Below are positions 1 through 6,060 of a stretch of DNA of 10,000 nt, one piece after another. This stretch comes from Desulfomonile sp. (lineage in GTDB: Bacteria > Desulfobacterota > Desulfomonilia > Desulfomonilales > Desulfomonilaceae). Location of the stretch: assembly GCA_020216785.1 (NCBI GenBank), contig JAIWNO010000170.1, positions 1 to 10,000 of the forward strand, written 5' to 3'. The notes beneath the pieces are model-generated. The model did no database searches and was not told the DNA's origin. It saw only the letters and a list, made by a program, of their open reading frames with translations. Numbering within the stretch: the first letter of the stretch is position 1; every line of letters begins with the position of its first letter. The translations under genes and the position numbers were made by a program.

Positions 1-466
1 GGCCTGGAATACCAAGGTCGCCATTCAGGTCGATCTCTGATGGGAAGGGGGCGAGCAGGCCGCTGGCCCATTGAACCGTTCCTTTGGTTCTGGCGTAGAA
101 AGCCTGAGCCTCGCCTTCGAACTGCCCCGGCATACGGATTGGGAGAATACAAGTAAGACACGGCTCGGCACATGAGGGAGCGACACTCGGAGCGGGGGCC
201 TTACACTTCTGTATAGGTTTGGGAAATGCTCTGAATCCCCGGCCGGCGGGTGCATTCCAGGACGCCGGCCTGAATTGAGGCGTGTCCGACGCCTCCAGCG
301 GAATAGAATTGCCGAAGACTTTGTCCATTGAAGGAGCAATATTGACGGTGATGGAATCAGCCGGTTTGATAATGACGTCGATTGATTTGGAGCGCGCGTG
401 GGACGCTGTAGTGTCAATATATGAAACTAATAGGCATAATAACATCATAAAGGGTATTCTTCTCAT
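1..466 (-). CDS. Secreted, Cys-containing protein of unknown function, probably an outer-membrane barrel precursor (3' end off the window)
   Basis: This frame is open from an ATG at 466-464 to the left window edge, giving 155 residues without a stop. The start is well supported: GGAGGAAG at 480-473 precedes the ATG by 6 nt, and a promoter lies just upstream. Residues 1-24 form a Sec signal peptide: MRRIPF, a hydrophobic core, then a cleavage site after ASHA. The mature part is rich in Pro, Ala and Ser. Cysteines at 88, 99, 103 and 106 include a CxxxCxxC cluster. The stretch at 113-155 (PGQFEGEAQAFYARTKGTV... DLNGDLGIPG) alternates polar and hydrophobic residues. It resembles the first strand of outer-membrane beta-barrel proteins I have seen in uncultivated diderm lineages, but that assignment is inference. 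Longer open frames overlapping this region look like shadows: they lack ribosome binding sites and read as low-quality protein. Confidence 0.8.
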   Translation of the reverse strand, partial: MRRIPFMMLLCLLVSYIDTTASHARSKSIDVIIKPADSITVNIAPSMDKVFGNSIPLEASDTPQFRPASWNAPAGRGFRAFPKPIQKCKAPAPSVAPSCAEPCLTCILPIRMPGQFEGEAQAFYARTKGTVQWASGLLAPFPSEIDLNGDLGIPG

Positions 467-472
467 CAGACC

Positions 473-480
473 CTTCCTCC
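473..480 (-). promoter_or_regulatory. Ribosome binding site fixing the start of the left-edge secreted gene
   Basis: GGAGGAAG on the minus strand, 6 nt before the ATG at 466. It is a near-perfect anti-16S match and the main reason for preferring this frame. Confidence 0.75.
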
Positions 481-502
481 CAGCTCGAACTCACGGGATT
501 TG

Positions 503-531
503 CTTAAACATCCTACCGGAAAAATTGTCAA
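503..531 (-). promoter_or_regulatory. Sigma70-type promoter of the left-edge secreted gene
   Basis: On the minus strand there is a perfect -35 box TTGACA (531-526), a 17-nt spacer, then TTTAAG (508-503), which matches TATAAT at 4 of 6 positions. The predicted start of transcription is near 496, giving a leader of about 30 nt that contains the ribosome binding site at 480-473. Position, spacing and distance to the ATG all agree. Confidence 0.65.
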
Positions 532-539
532 GGAAAAAG

Positions 540-700
540 TCACAACAATATCATGGTTATTGTATTTTTTTCTGAAACTACACTTTAGAATAGGTAATTA
601 TTCATGGAAATGTTGTATGCTATAATAGTTATTTAATCTAATATATAATATAAAATAAATAAGATACTATAATTACAAATAATAAATACATACATAAAAC
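540..700. other. AT-rich gene-free block with TATAAT-like boxes
   Basis: This stretch is strongly AT-rich and carries no supportable ORF. On the plus strand it contains an extended -10 type element, TGCTATAAT (618-626), with only a weak -35 (TTATTC, 598-603), and a second TATAAT at 668-673 with no clear -35. The second would start a transcript at about 680, just before the GC-rich island. In such AT-rich DNA, TATAAT matches occur by chance, so the promoter reading is tentative. Confidence 0.35.
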
Positions 701-761
701 TTGCGACACACCCATCCCCTTGCCCCCGACCATTTCGTCCGACCAAAAACACACCCATTCA

Positions 762-773
762 CGCCGGCCGGCG
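762..773. repeat. Perfect 12-bp GC palindrome in the GC-rich island
   Basis: CGCCGGCCGGCG equals its own reverse complement. All-GC palindromes arise easily in GC-rich DNA, so its weight is low unless the island proves functional. Confidence 0.55.
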
Positions 774-858
774 CGTCACCTTTGGGGGCGGGAACCGCGC
801 CGGTAAAGCCCACACAGCCGTCCCTCTTGAGAAAGGTCGATTCTCAGGCCGTGTACTG

Positions 859-870
859 GGTACGCGTACC
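859..870. repeat. Perfect 12-bp palindrome in the GC-rich island
   Basis: GGTACGCGTACC equals its own reverse complement. As RNA it would form a 4-bp stem with a CGCG loop; as DNA it is a possible protein-binding site. Confidence 0.6.
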
Positions 871-1205
871 TCTCGACACCCGTCCGCTGTACCGCGCGCG
901 AGGATAAGACATGGCAATTCGGTCGCAGCCAAATCCTCCTGAACAGCAAGCCGGTGAAGAGTCGTCTGAAGTCCAGCTCGTATGGTCGGTCGTGAGGGCT
1001 GCGGCAAGGGTCTGATCCAGTGGAGTTTCGAGCTGGGATCAGGCGCCGCGGCGGCACCGAACCGTACGCGCTTCCCCGTATCTTGACGGTCGGCCGGGTT
1101 TAGTCCGCCTCATCGGCCAATGACCCGAGGCGGTCCCGCCGCACCTCAACGGCAAGCTGTTCGGGGGCAGTATTTGATATTTATATTGGAAATTTAAGGT
1201 AATAT

Positions 1206-1262
1206 GGCAAGATACTCAGGTTACTTCTCAACATACCTTTCCCTCCCAGTGGAGTATCTGCC
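1206..1262. repeat. Long stem-loop: 11 bp stem with one bulge, possible structured RNA or cruciform
   Basis: GGC-(A)-AGATACTC at 1206-1217 pairs with GAGTATCT-GCC at 1252-1262, giving 11 base pairs broken by one bulged A at 1209. The 34-nt loop holds a smaller pair, AGGT (1218-1221) with ACCT (1235-1238). An alternative hairpin, CTCC (1243-1246) with GGAG (1251-1254), would compete with the main stem. No T-tract follows on either strand, so it is not a standard terminator. It lies about 250 nt upstream of the patatin-like gene and outside the predicted transcript of that gene. Confidence 0.5.
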
Positions 1263-1479
1263 TGTCCCCTTATCACCGCAGCCGTAATTGTCAAGAGAAA
1301 ACTGTAATGAAGTTAATATATTTTTTCAATAGATGAATAAATAACATGAAGCAAATGTGAAGGCATCATAATAACACCCTGATATGTCGAAAACCCCAGA
1401 ACCGCCCGATAATCACGTTTTCCAAAGAGAAATACCGCCCCGCTCCGTTTCGGGATCCAGGCATGATAGGTACTCTTCC
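1263..1479. other. Gene-free stretch upstream of the patatin-like gene
   Basis: Mixed composition with an AT-rich middle (about 1310-1350). I see no supportable ORF, RNA gene or repeat here. A reverse-strand frame that extends from here into the patatin-like gene is a shadow of that gene. Confidence 0.4.
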
Positions 1480-1508
1480 TTGGCAGCAAGATTTCATGAT
1501 GGTATTGT
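1480..1508 (+). promoter_or_regulatory. Promoter of the patatin-deaminase cluster, positioned for a leaderless transcript
   Basis: The -35 box TTGGCA (1480-1485) matches TTGACA at 5 of 6 positions. A 17-nt spacer follows, then TATTGT (1503-1508), 4 of 6 matches, preceded by the extended -10 TG at 1500-1501. Initiation 6-8 nt downstream falls at about 1514-1516, essentially on the ATG codons at 1512 and 1518. This would explain why no ribosome binding site precedes the gene. Confidence 0.55.
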
Positions 1509-1511
1509 CTG

Positions 1512-2585
1512 ATGGTGATGAAAAGGTACGTGGAATACAAAGCCGGTCGAGAAATTCTTGAGACCATCCGGGGCGACGGCCTTGATCCTCGGCGCATCGA
1601 GGTCTTCGCAGGCCCTGCGGGTGGTCCTAAATGGTTTGTTTCGGTTGGCTTCGACAGAGCGCTTATGCAGAGCGGGTTTCTGAAACGCTCGAACCATCGA
1701 GTGCTTCTGGTCGGATCATCCGCGGGAGCATGGCGATGTCTAGCGATGGCGTGTCCTGATCCGTTCGACGCGTACGAAAGGTTGCGAATTGCGTATTCTC
1801 GCAACATTTTTACGCGGAGCGACACCCCTGAAACCGTGTCGGCCGCGTTGCGGTCCAATGTGGACGCGTTCATTTCTGAGAATGGCGCACAAGGCATTCT
1901 TCATAATGGTTCATTCGATGTAGCGGTTCACGCGGTTCGCGCGCGCGGCCCCGCCGGCTCAGCGACTCAAGCGATCGAAGGGGCCGCGATCCTTCTCGCC
2001 GGGCTTATGAATACCGTGACGTACCGGGCAATGGACCTCTTTTACGAGAGAGTAGTATTCTACTCCGGCAAGGAGCCCCCGCGATTCCTGGGCCTTTTCC
2101 GAGGCCGTGGGGTGAGGCTCACTGAACGCAATATCCGGTATGCCGCGCTTGCAACGGGGTCCTTGCCGTACGTAGTTGCGGGAGTGCGAGACATTCCGGA
2201 TGCTCCGGCCGGCGTGTATCGTGACGGCGGACTGATTGACTATCAGTTCAATCAGGATTATTGTCCCGGCTCCGGGAGAATCACCCTCTTCTTCCACTAT
2301 CAGGAGCGGATCGTTCCCGGCTGGTTTGACAAGAAACTCACGTGGAGGCGGCCGCCGAAGGGTTCTCTCGACCGCGTGCTTCAGGTATACCCAAGTCGGG
2401 CTTTCGTCGATTTACTGCCGGATAGGCGACTTCCTGACCGCGACGACTTCATTAGCTTTGTGGACGACCCCGCTGAGCGTATCCGGCGATGGGACAAGGT
2501 AGCGGAATTGAGCACGGTCATAGGAGAACAATTCATGGAGGACGTCGAATCCGGCCGGATCAAGGAGTTTGTGCGGCCTATGTGA
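1512..2585 (+). CDS. Patatin-like phospholipase/serine hydrolase
   Basis: A 357-residue protein with the patatin Ser-Asp dyad. The nucleophile elbow is GSSAG at 68-72 (Ser70), preceded by a hydrophobic strand (HRVLLVG). The catalytic Asp is in YRDGGLIDYQF (Asp238; DGG is the usual patatin DG[AG] motif). The Gly-rich GPAGGPKW at 34-41 is the likely oxyanion-hole loop. Patatins are lipid acyl hydrolases; the substrate cannot be read from the sequence. There is no signal peptide or obvious transmembrane segment, so it is probably cytosolic or membrane-peripheral. Two in-frame ATGs (1512, 1518) are possible and neither has a ribosome binding site, but a promoter ends 3 nt before the first, suggesting leaderless translation. 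It heads a three-gene cluster; the deaminase follows after 26 nt. CapV-type patatins act as effectors in CBASS defence, but no cyclase gene lies nearby. Confidence 0.85.
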   Translation: MVMKRYVEYKAGREILETIRGDGLDPRRIEVFAGPAGGPKWFVSVGFDRALMQSGFLKRSNHRVLLVGSSAGAWRCLAMACPDPFDAYERLRIAYSRNIFTRSDTPETVSAALRSNVDAFISENGAQGILHNGSFDVAVHAVRARGPAGSATQAIEGAAILLAGLMNTVTYRAMDLFYERVVFYSGKEPPRFLGLFRGRGVRLTERNIRYAALATGSLPYVVAGVRDIPDAPAGVYRDGGLIDYQFNQDYCPGSGRITLFFHYQERIVPGWFDKKLTWRRPPKGSLDRVLQVYPSRAFVDLLPDRRLPDRDDFISFVDDPAERIRRWDKVAELSTVIGEQFMEDVESGRIKEFVRPM

Positions 2586-2611
2586 AGCCGGCATTTAAGG
2601 GAGATAACAAA

Positions 2612-3226
2612 ATGAACCGGCCTTCGTGGCACGAATATTTTATGCTCGTAGCGAAACTGGTGAGCATCAGATCGACATGCAACTCACGCAAGATCGGCGC
2701 GGTGATCGTTCGAGACAATCGCATCCTCGCCACGGGTTACAACGGCGCGGTTCACGGCGCGCCCCACTGCATAGACCGCGGACCCGATTTTTGCCTGAGG
2801 CGCTCGATCGGCGCGCACGACGCGGACAAGTACAATTACTGCCTGTCAAGCCACGCGGAAGTCAATGCCATCGACCAAGCGGCGCGATTCGGCATTTCGC
2901 TTGAAGGCGCGTCGGTTTACTGCACGCTGGAACCCTGCAACTGGTGCTTCAAACAGTTGATCCAGGCGGGGATCAAGGAAATCTACTACGAGCGCGCGTA
3001 CGATTCGCAGAACAAGGAATTCGACCTGTACTGGCGAAAAATCATGAAATCGCACGACGGGATTCGGGTATTCAAGCAGATTTCCGTGTCCTCCGAGGCG
3101 ATGGACCTTGTATTCCAAGTGCTCCGAACTTCGTCGGAACGAGCGCTTGCAGCGACGTCGCCCCACGAACCAGGACATCTGGAGAAAGAAGTGCTAATGC
3201 AGTTTGGTCTTTCTGATCAGGCGTGA
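2612..3226 (+). CDS. dCMP/cytidylate-type deaminase (ComEB-like)
   Basis: A 204-residue zinc deaminase. The catalytic signature is complete: HAEVNAID (His81 ligand, Glu83 proton shuttle) and the PCNWC cysteines 109 and 112 within CTLEPCNWCFKQLIQAGI. The N-terminal pattern STCNSRKIGAVIVRDNRILATGYNG is the one found in deoxycytidylate deaminases, which convert dCMP to dUMP to supply thymidylate synthesis. Extra cysteines at 53, 61 and 77 match the additional conserved CxxxxxxxC...C-x-x-x-H region of that family. About 60-80 residues after the core form a less conserved tail. The ATG at 2612 is chosen over a longer upstream extension because GGGAG lies 8 nt before it and because the extension would overlap the patatin-like gene. 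Substrate choice (dCMP or another cytosine nucleotide) is inferred from the family. Confidence 0.85.
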   Translation: MNRPSWHEYFMLVAKLVSIRSTCNSRKIGAVIVRDNRILATGYNGAVHGAPHCIDRGPDFCLRRSIGAHDADKYNYCLSSHAEVNAIDQAARFGISLEGASVYCTLEPCNWCFKQLIQAGIKEIYYERAYDSQNKEFDLYWRKIMKSHDGIRVFKQISVSSEAMDLVFQVLRTSSERALAATSPHEPGHLEKEVLMQFGLSDQA

Positions 3227-3249
3227 CACCACAAAGTTGCAGCCCCGCT

Positions 3250-3255
3250 GGAGGT
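3250..3255 (+). promoter_or_regulatory. Ribosome binding site selecting a GTG start
   Basis: GGAGGT ends 5 nt before the GTG at 3261. It decides in favour of that start over an upstream TTG at 3204 that would overlap the deaminase and has no comparable site. Confidence 0.65.
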
Positions 3256-3260
3256 ATGGA

Positions 3261-3869
3261 GTGAAAATTCTGGCTGTGGAGCGATTCCCCGAGCAATTGC
3301 TCATCGAGAACCTTCGGGGCGTGACGATGCTCAAGGCCCCCGAAGTCGAAATTTATCGGGACGCCTTTATTTCACTGGAACGCGTGGCAGTGGCCTATCT
3401 TTCGCCGCCGCAAAACTACATTTTGCGGTCTGAGCTGAAAAAGGTACGAGAGCTGAAGTGGGCCCTCGAAGAGCACGGAATCGACATTTTTGCGCTCGAC
3501 GGCTTCGTGCGGCTGACCGTGGAGGGCTTTCCGGAGCCGGTTGACCTCCTGCCGCCGGTGGTGGAAGAGTCCATCGAACAGGACGGCTCGATTCACTTTG
3601 TGGTGAACGACGGGATGCATCGGGTGTATATGGCGCTACGGGAGTGGGTGGTGCCCCAGGTGGTGCTGGTCCGCGGCATTCCGAAGCACTTGCCGTACTA
3701 TGCATTCCCGGTTCCGGGCGGGTGGGACCGCATTGAGGAGCGAGACGATCTGCCGCCCGGCTATTTGAAAAAGTGGCACCGAATTGCCAACTACCACGCG
3801 CTTTATCGGAACTTTAACTCCACATTCCAAAATGTCGGTGGACCAAGAGAATTTTTCACCAGCAGTTAG
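3261..3869 (+). CDS. Unrecognised protein with a ParB/DGQHR-like NDGMHR motif
   Basis: A 202-residue soluble protein, starting at a GTG with a strong ribosome binding site (GGAGGT). It has no signal peptide, membrane segment or Cys cluster. The central segment, residues 93-140, reads PVDLLPPVVEE..., a strand IHFVVNDG, then NDGMHRVYMAL at 116-126 and a strand VPQVVLVRGIP. The order (strand, DGxHR, helix, strand) resembles the ParB/Srx-like nuclease fold, in which a DGxHR motif follows a similar strand; this is a weak, motif-level match. The C-terminal quarter is rich in Trp, Tyr and His (GGWDRIEE, KKWHRIANYHALYRNFNSTFQNVGGP). It lies 34 nt after the deaminase in the same direction, so it is probably co-transcribed with that gene. 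I do not assign a function. Confidence 0.65.
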   Translation: MKILAVERFPEQLLIENLRGVTMLKAPEVEIYRDAFISLERVAVAYLSPPQNYILRSELKKVRELKWALEEHGIDIFALDGFVRLTVEGFPEPVDLLPPVVEESIEQDGSIHFVVNDGMHRVYMALREWVVPQVVLVRGIPKHLPYYAFPVPGGWDRIEERDDLPPGYLKKWHRIANYHALYRNFNSTFQNVGGPREFFTSS

Positions 3870-3883
3870 CGAAAGTTTCCGGT

Positions 3884-3906
3884 CGGGTCGAATGGCCCTT
3901 CGCCCG
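3884..3906. terminator. Possible hairpin terminator between convergent genes
   Basis: CGGG-(T)-CGAA at 3884-3892 pairs with TTCG-CCCG at 3899-3906: 8 bp with one bulged T and a 6-nt loop. It sits in the 57-bp gap between two genes that end facing each other, where a two-way terminator would be expected. No T-tract follows on either strand, so intrinsic termination is unproven. Confidence 0.35.
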
Positions 3907-3926
3907 TGTGGCATCGCGCAAACGCG

Positions 3927-5963
3927 CTACAATCGCGCGTCATAGTGGGAATACTGCATCGTAAAAATACCACGTCCCTGACTTATTGACCGCAGAGAAG
4001 TCGAATATCCGAACATCGTCACAAGCGGGACCACGCAGTTGATTACGGAGGTCTTGCCCCGGGGAGAGATATGCTCGATTTTGCCGCGGCGTGCATTAAG
4101 GTCCGCGATGACCTCGCCCACGGACTCCTCCGGCACGACCACCTCAACATTCATGTAAGGTTCCAACAATACGGGCGAAGCTTTTTCGAACGCCTCCTTG
4201 CAGGCCTGTGCAGCGGCCACTTTCAGTCCGAGCCCAGTCATCGCGACCGCGTCCTCGCTGAGGGAGTTAAACCTCACCCGGATGTCCACCACCTCGTTAC
4301 CTGCGACTACTCCAGCCAGTGTGGCCTCGCGCGCCCCCTGTTCCAGGGAGTCGCGCTGATCCGGAGGTATTGCGTCAAGCGCTTTGTCGAACGTGAAAGA
4401 GATGCCTTCACCGCGGGTTGCGGGTTCAACCGTGACCGTGACCTCGCCCAGGTGGCGCACATCGTGGATTTCGCGATCGAATCGCACGTGTGCCTTGCCC
4501 GAAGTGGTAATAGTCTCCTTGTACACGACCTGGGGCTTTCCGGTGACGAGTTCAACGTTGTACTCGCGTTTGAGCCGGTCAAGAATGATTTCCAGGTGAA
4601 GCTCACCCATGCCGGACACGAGCATCTGGCCTGTGTCCTCATTTTCCCGAAATTGAAACGTCGGGTCTTCGGTGGCAATCTTCTCGAGGCTGGTAAGGAG
4701 CTTTTCCTGGTCGGATCGAGTGCGGGGCTCCACCGCGATGGAAATCACGGGTGTCTGTGTTTCGAGAGATTCCAGAACGATTGGGGCGGAAGGGTCTGCC
4801 AAAGTGTCGCCGGTTTTGGTCTCCTTCAGGCCCACGGCAAGTGCTATGCCGCCCGCCTGGACTGACTTGACTTTTTCACGCTTGTTTGCGTGGACAAGGA
4901 AGATCCGCGCCACGCGTTCCTGGATCCCACGGGTAGCGTTGTAAACCGGTTTCTCTGCTTCCAGCTCACCGGAATAGACGCGCAAAAAGGTGGCTTTGCG
5001 GCCCTGGTCCATGAGTACCTTGAAAGCGAGTGCACACAGCGGGGCTTTGCCGAGGGGCGGCCGTGATTCCTGCTGTCCTGTGTGGGGATTTGTGCCGATC
5101 ACCGGCGGCACGTCGGCCGGTGACGGCAAGAAATCGATTACCGCGTCGATCACGGGCTGGACCCCTACATTCTTCAGGGCAGAACCGCAAAGGACCGGCA
5201 CCAGCTTGTTAGCAATGGTTCCGATGCGCAAAGCTTGGATTATCTGCTTCTCATCGAGGTCTTCCGTTTCCAGGTATGTTTCGAGGATTTGTTCGTCCAT
5301 TTCGGCCACAGATTCGAGCATAAACGAACGGGCCTGCCGCGCATCTTCGATGCATTCCTGTGGGATCTCGACATAGCTGAAATCCTGTCCTAGGGATTCC
5401 TGGTCCCACACGATCGCGCGCATATGTATCAAATCGATCACGCCTGAAAAGACATCGGCAGTAAATATGGGGATCTGGATCGGGACCGGATTTGCGCCAA
5501 GGCGCTCCCGCATCATGGACACCGCGCGATGGAAGTCTGCGCCGACGCGGTCGAGCTTGTTGACGAACGCCAGCCGCGGCACCTTGTAGTGGTCCGCCTG
5601 ATGCCAGACCGTCTCGGTTTGCGGCTCCACACCGCCGACCGCGCACAGGACGGCGATTACTCCGTCGAGCACCCGAAGGCACCGTTCAACTTCGATCGTG
5701 AAATCAACATGGCCCGGAGTATCGATCAGGTGGATCTCGTGACCTCTCCAAAGGAAGGATGTGGCCGCAGAGGTAATGGTGATACCTCGTTCCTGTTCCT
5801 GAGGCATATAGTCCATTGTTGCGGCGCCGTCATCAACCTCCCCGATCCGGTGGATTTTCTTCGAATAGAAAAGAATCCGTTCGGTAAGGGTCGTTTTGCC
5901 TGCGTCGATATGGGCGGTAATTCCTATATTCCGTATGCGTGAAATACCGGTGGCCAAAATCAC
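3927..5963 (-). CDS. fusA: Translation elongation factor G, variant (paralogue-type) form
   Basis: A 678-residue translational GTPase that drives ribosome translocation. GTPase motifs are intact: AHIDAGKTT (17-25), RGITI (59-63), DTPGH (81-85), NKLD (135-138) and GSAL (260-263). Domain II, the III region (ISGMGELHLEI-like at 449-459) and a C-terminal domain V ending FTMQYSHYD are recognisable. Domain IV is unusual. The Gly-rich loop normally reading close to GGRGQYGHV is replaced by DREIHDVRHLGEVTV (496-510), and the usual GG-IP-EY segment is degraded. This suggests a secondary EF-G lineage rather than the main housekeeping factor, so the symbol is generic. GTG at 5963 gives the usual short lead before RNIGITAHID; a TTG at 6002 would add 13 residues. 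Neither has a good ribosome binding site. Confidence 0.9.
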   Translation of the reverse strand: MILATGISRIRNIGITAHIDAGKTTLTERILFYSKKIHRIGEVDDGAATMDYMPQEQERGITITSAATSFLWRGHEIHLIDTPGHVDFTIEVERCLRVLDGVIAVLCAVGGVEPQTETVWHQADHYKVPRLAFVNKLDRVGADFHRAVSMMRERLGANPVPIQIPIFTADVFSGVIDLIHMRAIVWDQESLGQDFSYVEIPQECIEDARQARSFMLESVAEMDEQILETYLETEDLDEKQIIQALRIGTIANKLVPVLCGSALKNVGVQPVIDAVIDFLPSPADVPPVIGTNPHTGQQESRPPLGKAPLCALAFKVLMDQGRKATFLRVYSGELEAEKPVYNATRGIQERVARIFLVHANKREKVKSVQAGGIALAVGLKETKTGDTLADPSAPIVLESLETQTPVISIAVEPRTRSDQEKLLTSLEKIATEDPTFQFRENEDTGQMLVSGMGELHLEIILDRLKREYNVELVTGKPQVVYKETITTSGKAHVRFDREIHDVRHLGEVTVTVEPATRGEGISFTFDKALDAIPPDQRDSLEQGAREATLAGVVAGNEVVDIRVRFNSLSEDAVAMTGLGLKVAAAQACKEAFEKASPVLLEPYMNVEVVVPEESVGEVIADLNARRGKIEHISPRGKTSVINCVVPLVTMFGYSTSLRSISQGRGIFTMQYSHYDARL

Positions 5964-6015
5964 TCCAGTGGTTTGGCGGTGGAAGCCGAATGGTGTGCCC
6001 AATCATATCTTTTCA

Positions 6016-6045
6016 TTTTTATGCGTCCCCCAGCATGAATGTCAA
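6016..6045 (-). promoter_or_regulatory. Probable EF-G promoter
   Basis: On the minus strand there is a perfect TTGACA (6045-6040), an 18-nt spacer, then TAAAAA (6021-6016), which matches TATAAT at 4 of 6 positions. The predicted transcript would start near 6009, about 46 nt before the GTG at 5963 or about 7 nt before the alternative TTG at 6002. Confidence 0.5.
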
Positions 6046-6060
6046 GCCGCTTGATCCGAT

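Larger units (their letters stand above)
700..1169. other. GC-rich non-coding island with self-complementary ends; possible structured RNA or small mobile remnant
   Basis: A block of about 470 bp whose base composition changes sharply from the AT-rich DNA on both sides. Frames across it are short, Arg- and Pro-rich, and without ribosome binding sites, so I call no gene. Its ends are inverted repeats: 721-732 pairs with 1158-1169 over 11 of 12 positions, including TGCCCCCGA/TCGGGGGCA. Inside are two perfect 12-bp palindromes (762-773 CGCCGGCCGGCG; 859-870 GGTACGCGTACC). Stems include 828-833/841-846 (TGAGAA/TTCTCA), 1012-1018/1036-1042 (CTGATCC/GGATCAG, with GCGGC/GCCGC outside it) and 1105-1111/1127-1133 (CCGCCTC/GAGGCGG). 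ACACACCCAT is repeated directly at 706 and 749. I find no RNase P, tmRNA, SRP or 6S signature. It may be an unknown RNA, a decayed element or a dispersed repeat. Confidence 0.4.

Noticed and set aside
25..417. 130-residue minus-strand reading frame
   Set aside because: It overlaps the better-supported frame at 1-466, has no ribosome binding site or signal peptide, and reads as Arg/Pro/Ser-rich shadow sequence.
282..575. 97-residue plus-strand frame
   Set aside because: It runs antisense across the secreted gene and its promoter, with no ribosome binding site and a tail lying in AT-rich intergenic DNA.
701..1057. Several 68-93 residue frames in the GC-rich island, on both strands
   Set aside because: All are low-complexity Arg/Pro-rich, overlap each other in different frames and lack ribosome binding sites.
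1040..1100. CGTACGGTTC on the minus strand, resembling the 3' half of group II intron domain V
   Set aside because: The 5' half with the AGC triad and matching stem is not present, and no reverse transcriptase or intron boundaries are visible. A worn remnant cannot be excluded.
700..1169. RNase P RNA, tmRNA, SRP RNA or 6S RNA in the GC island
   Set aside because: I looked on both strands for GAGGAAAGTCC/ACAGAA, a tRNA-like tail and the SRP loop motif, and found none.
1313..1897. 194-residue minus-strand frame overlapping the patatin-like gene start
   Set aside because: It is antisense to the conserved GSSAG-containing region and its composition is not protein-like.
1512..2585. CBASS operon based on the patatin-like gene
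   Set aside because: No CD-NTase, Cap2/Cap3 or HORMA/TRIP13-like gene is in the window, and the patatin also fits non-defence lipases.
4071..4865. 264-residue plus-strand frame inside EF-G
   Set aside because: It is the antisense shadow of a clearly conserved EF-G gene.
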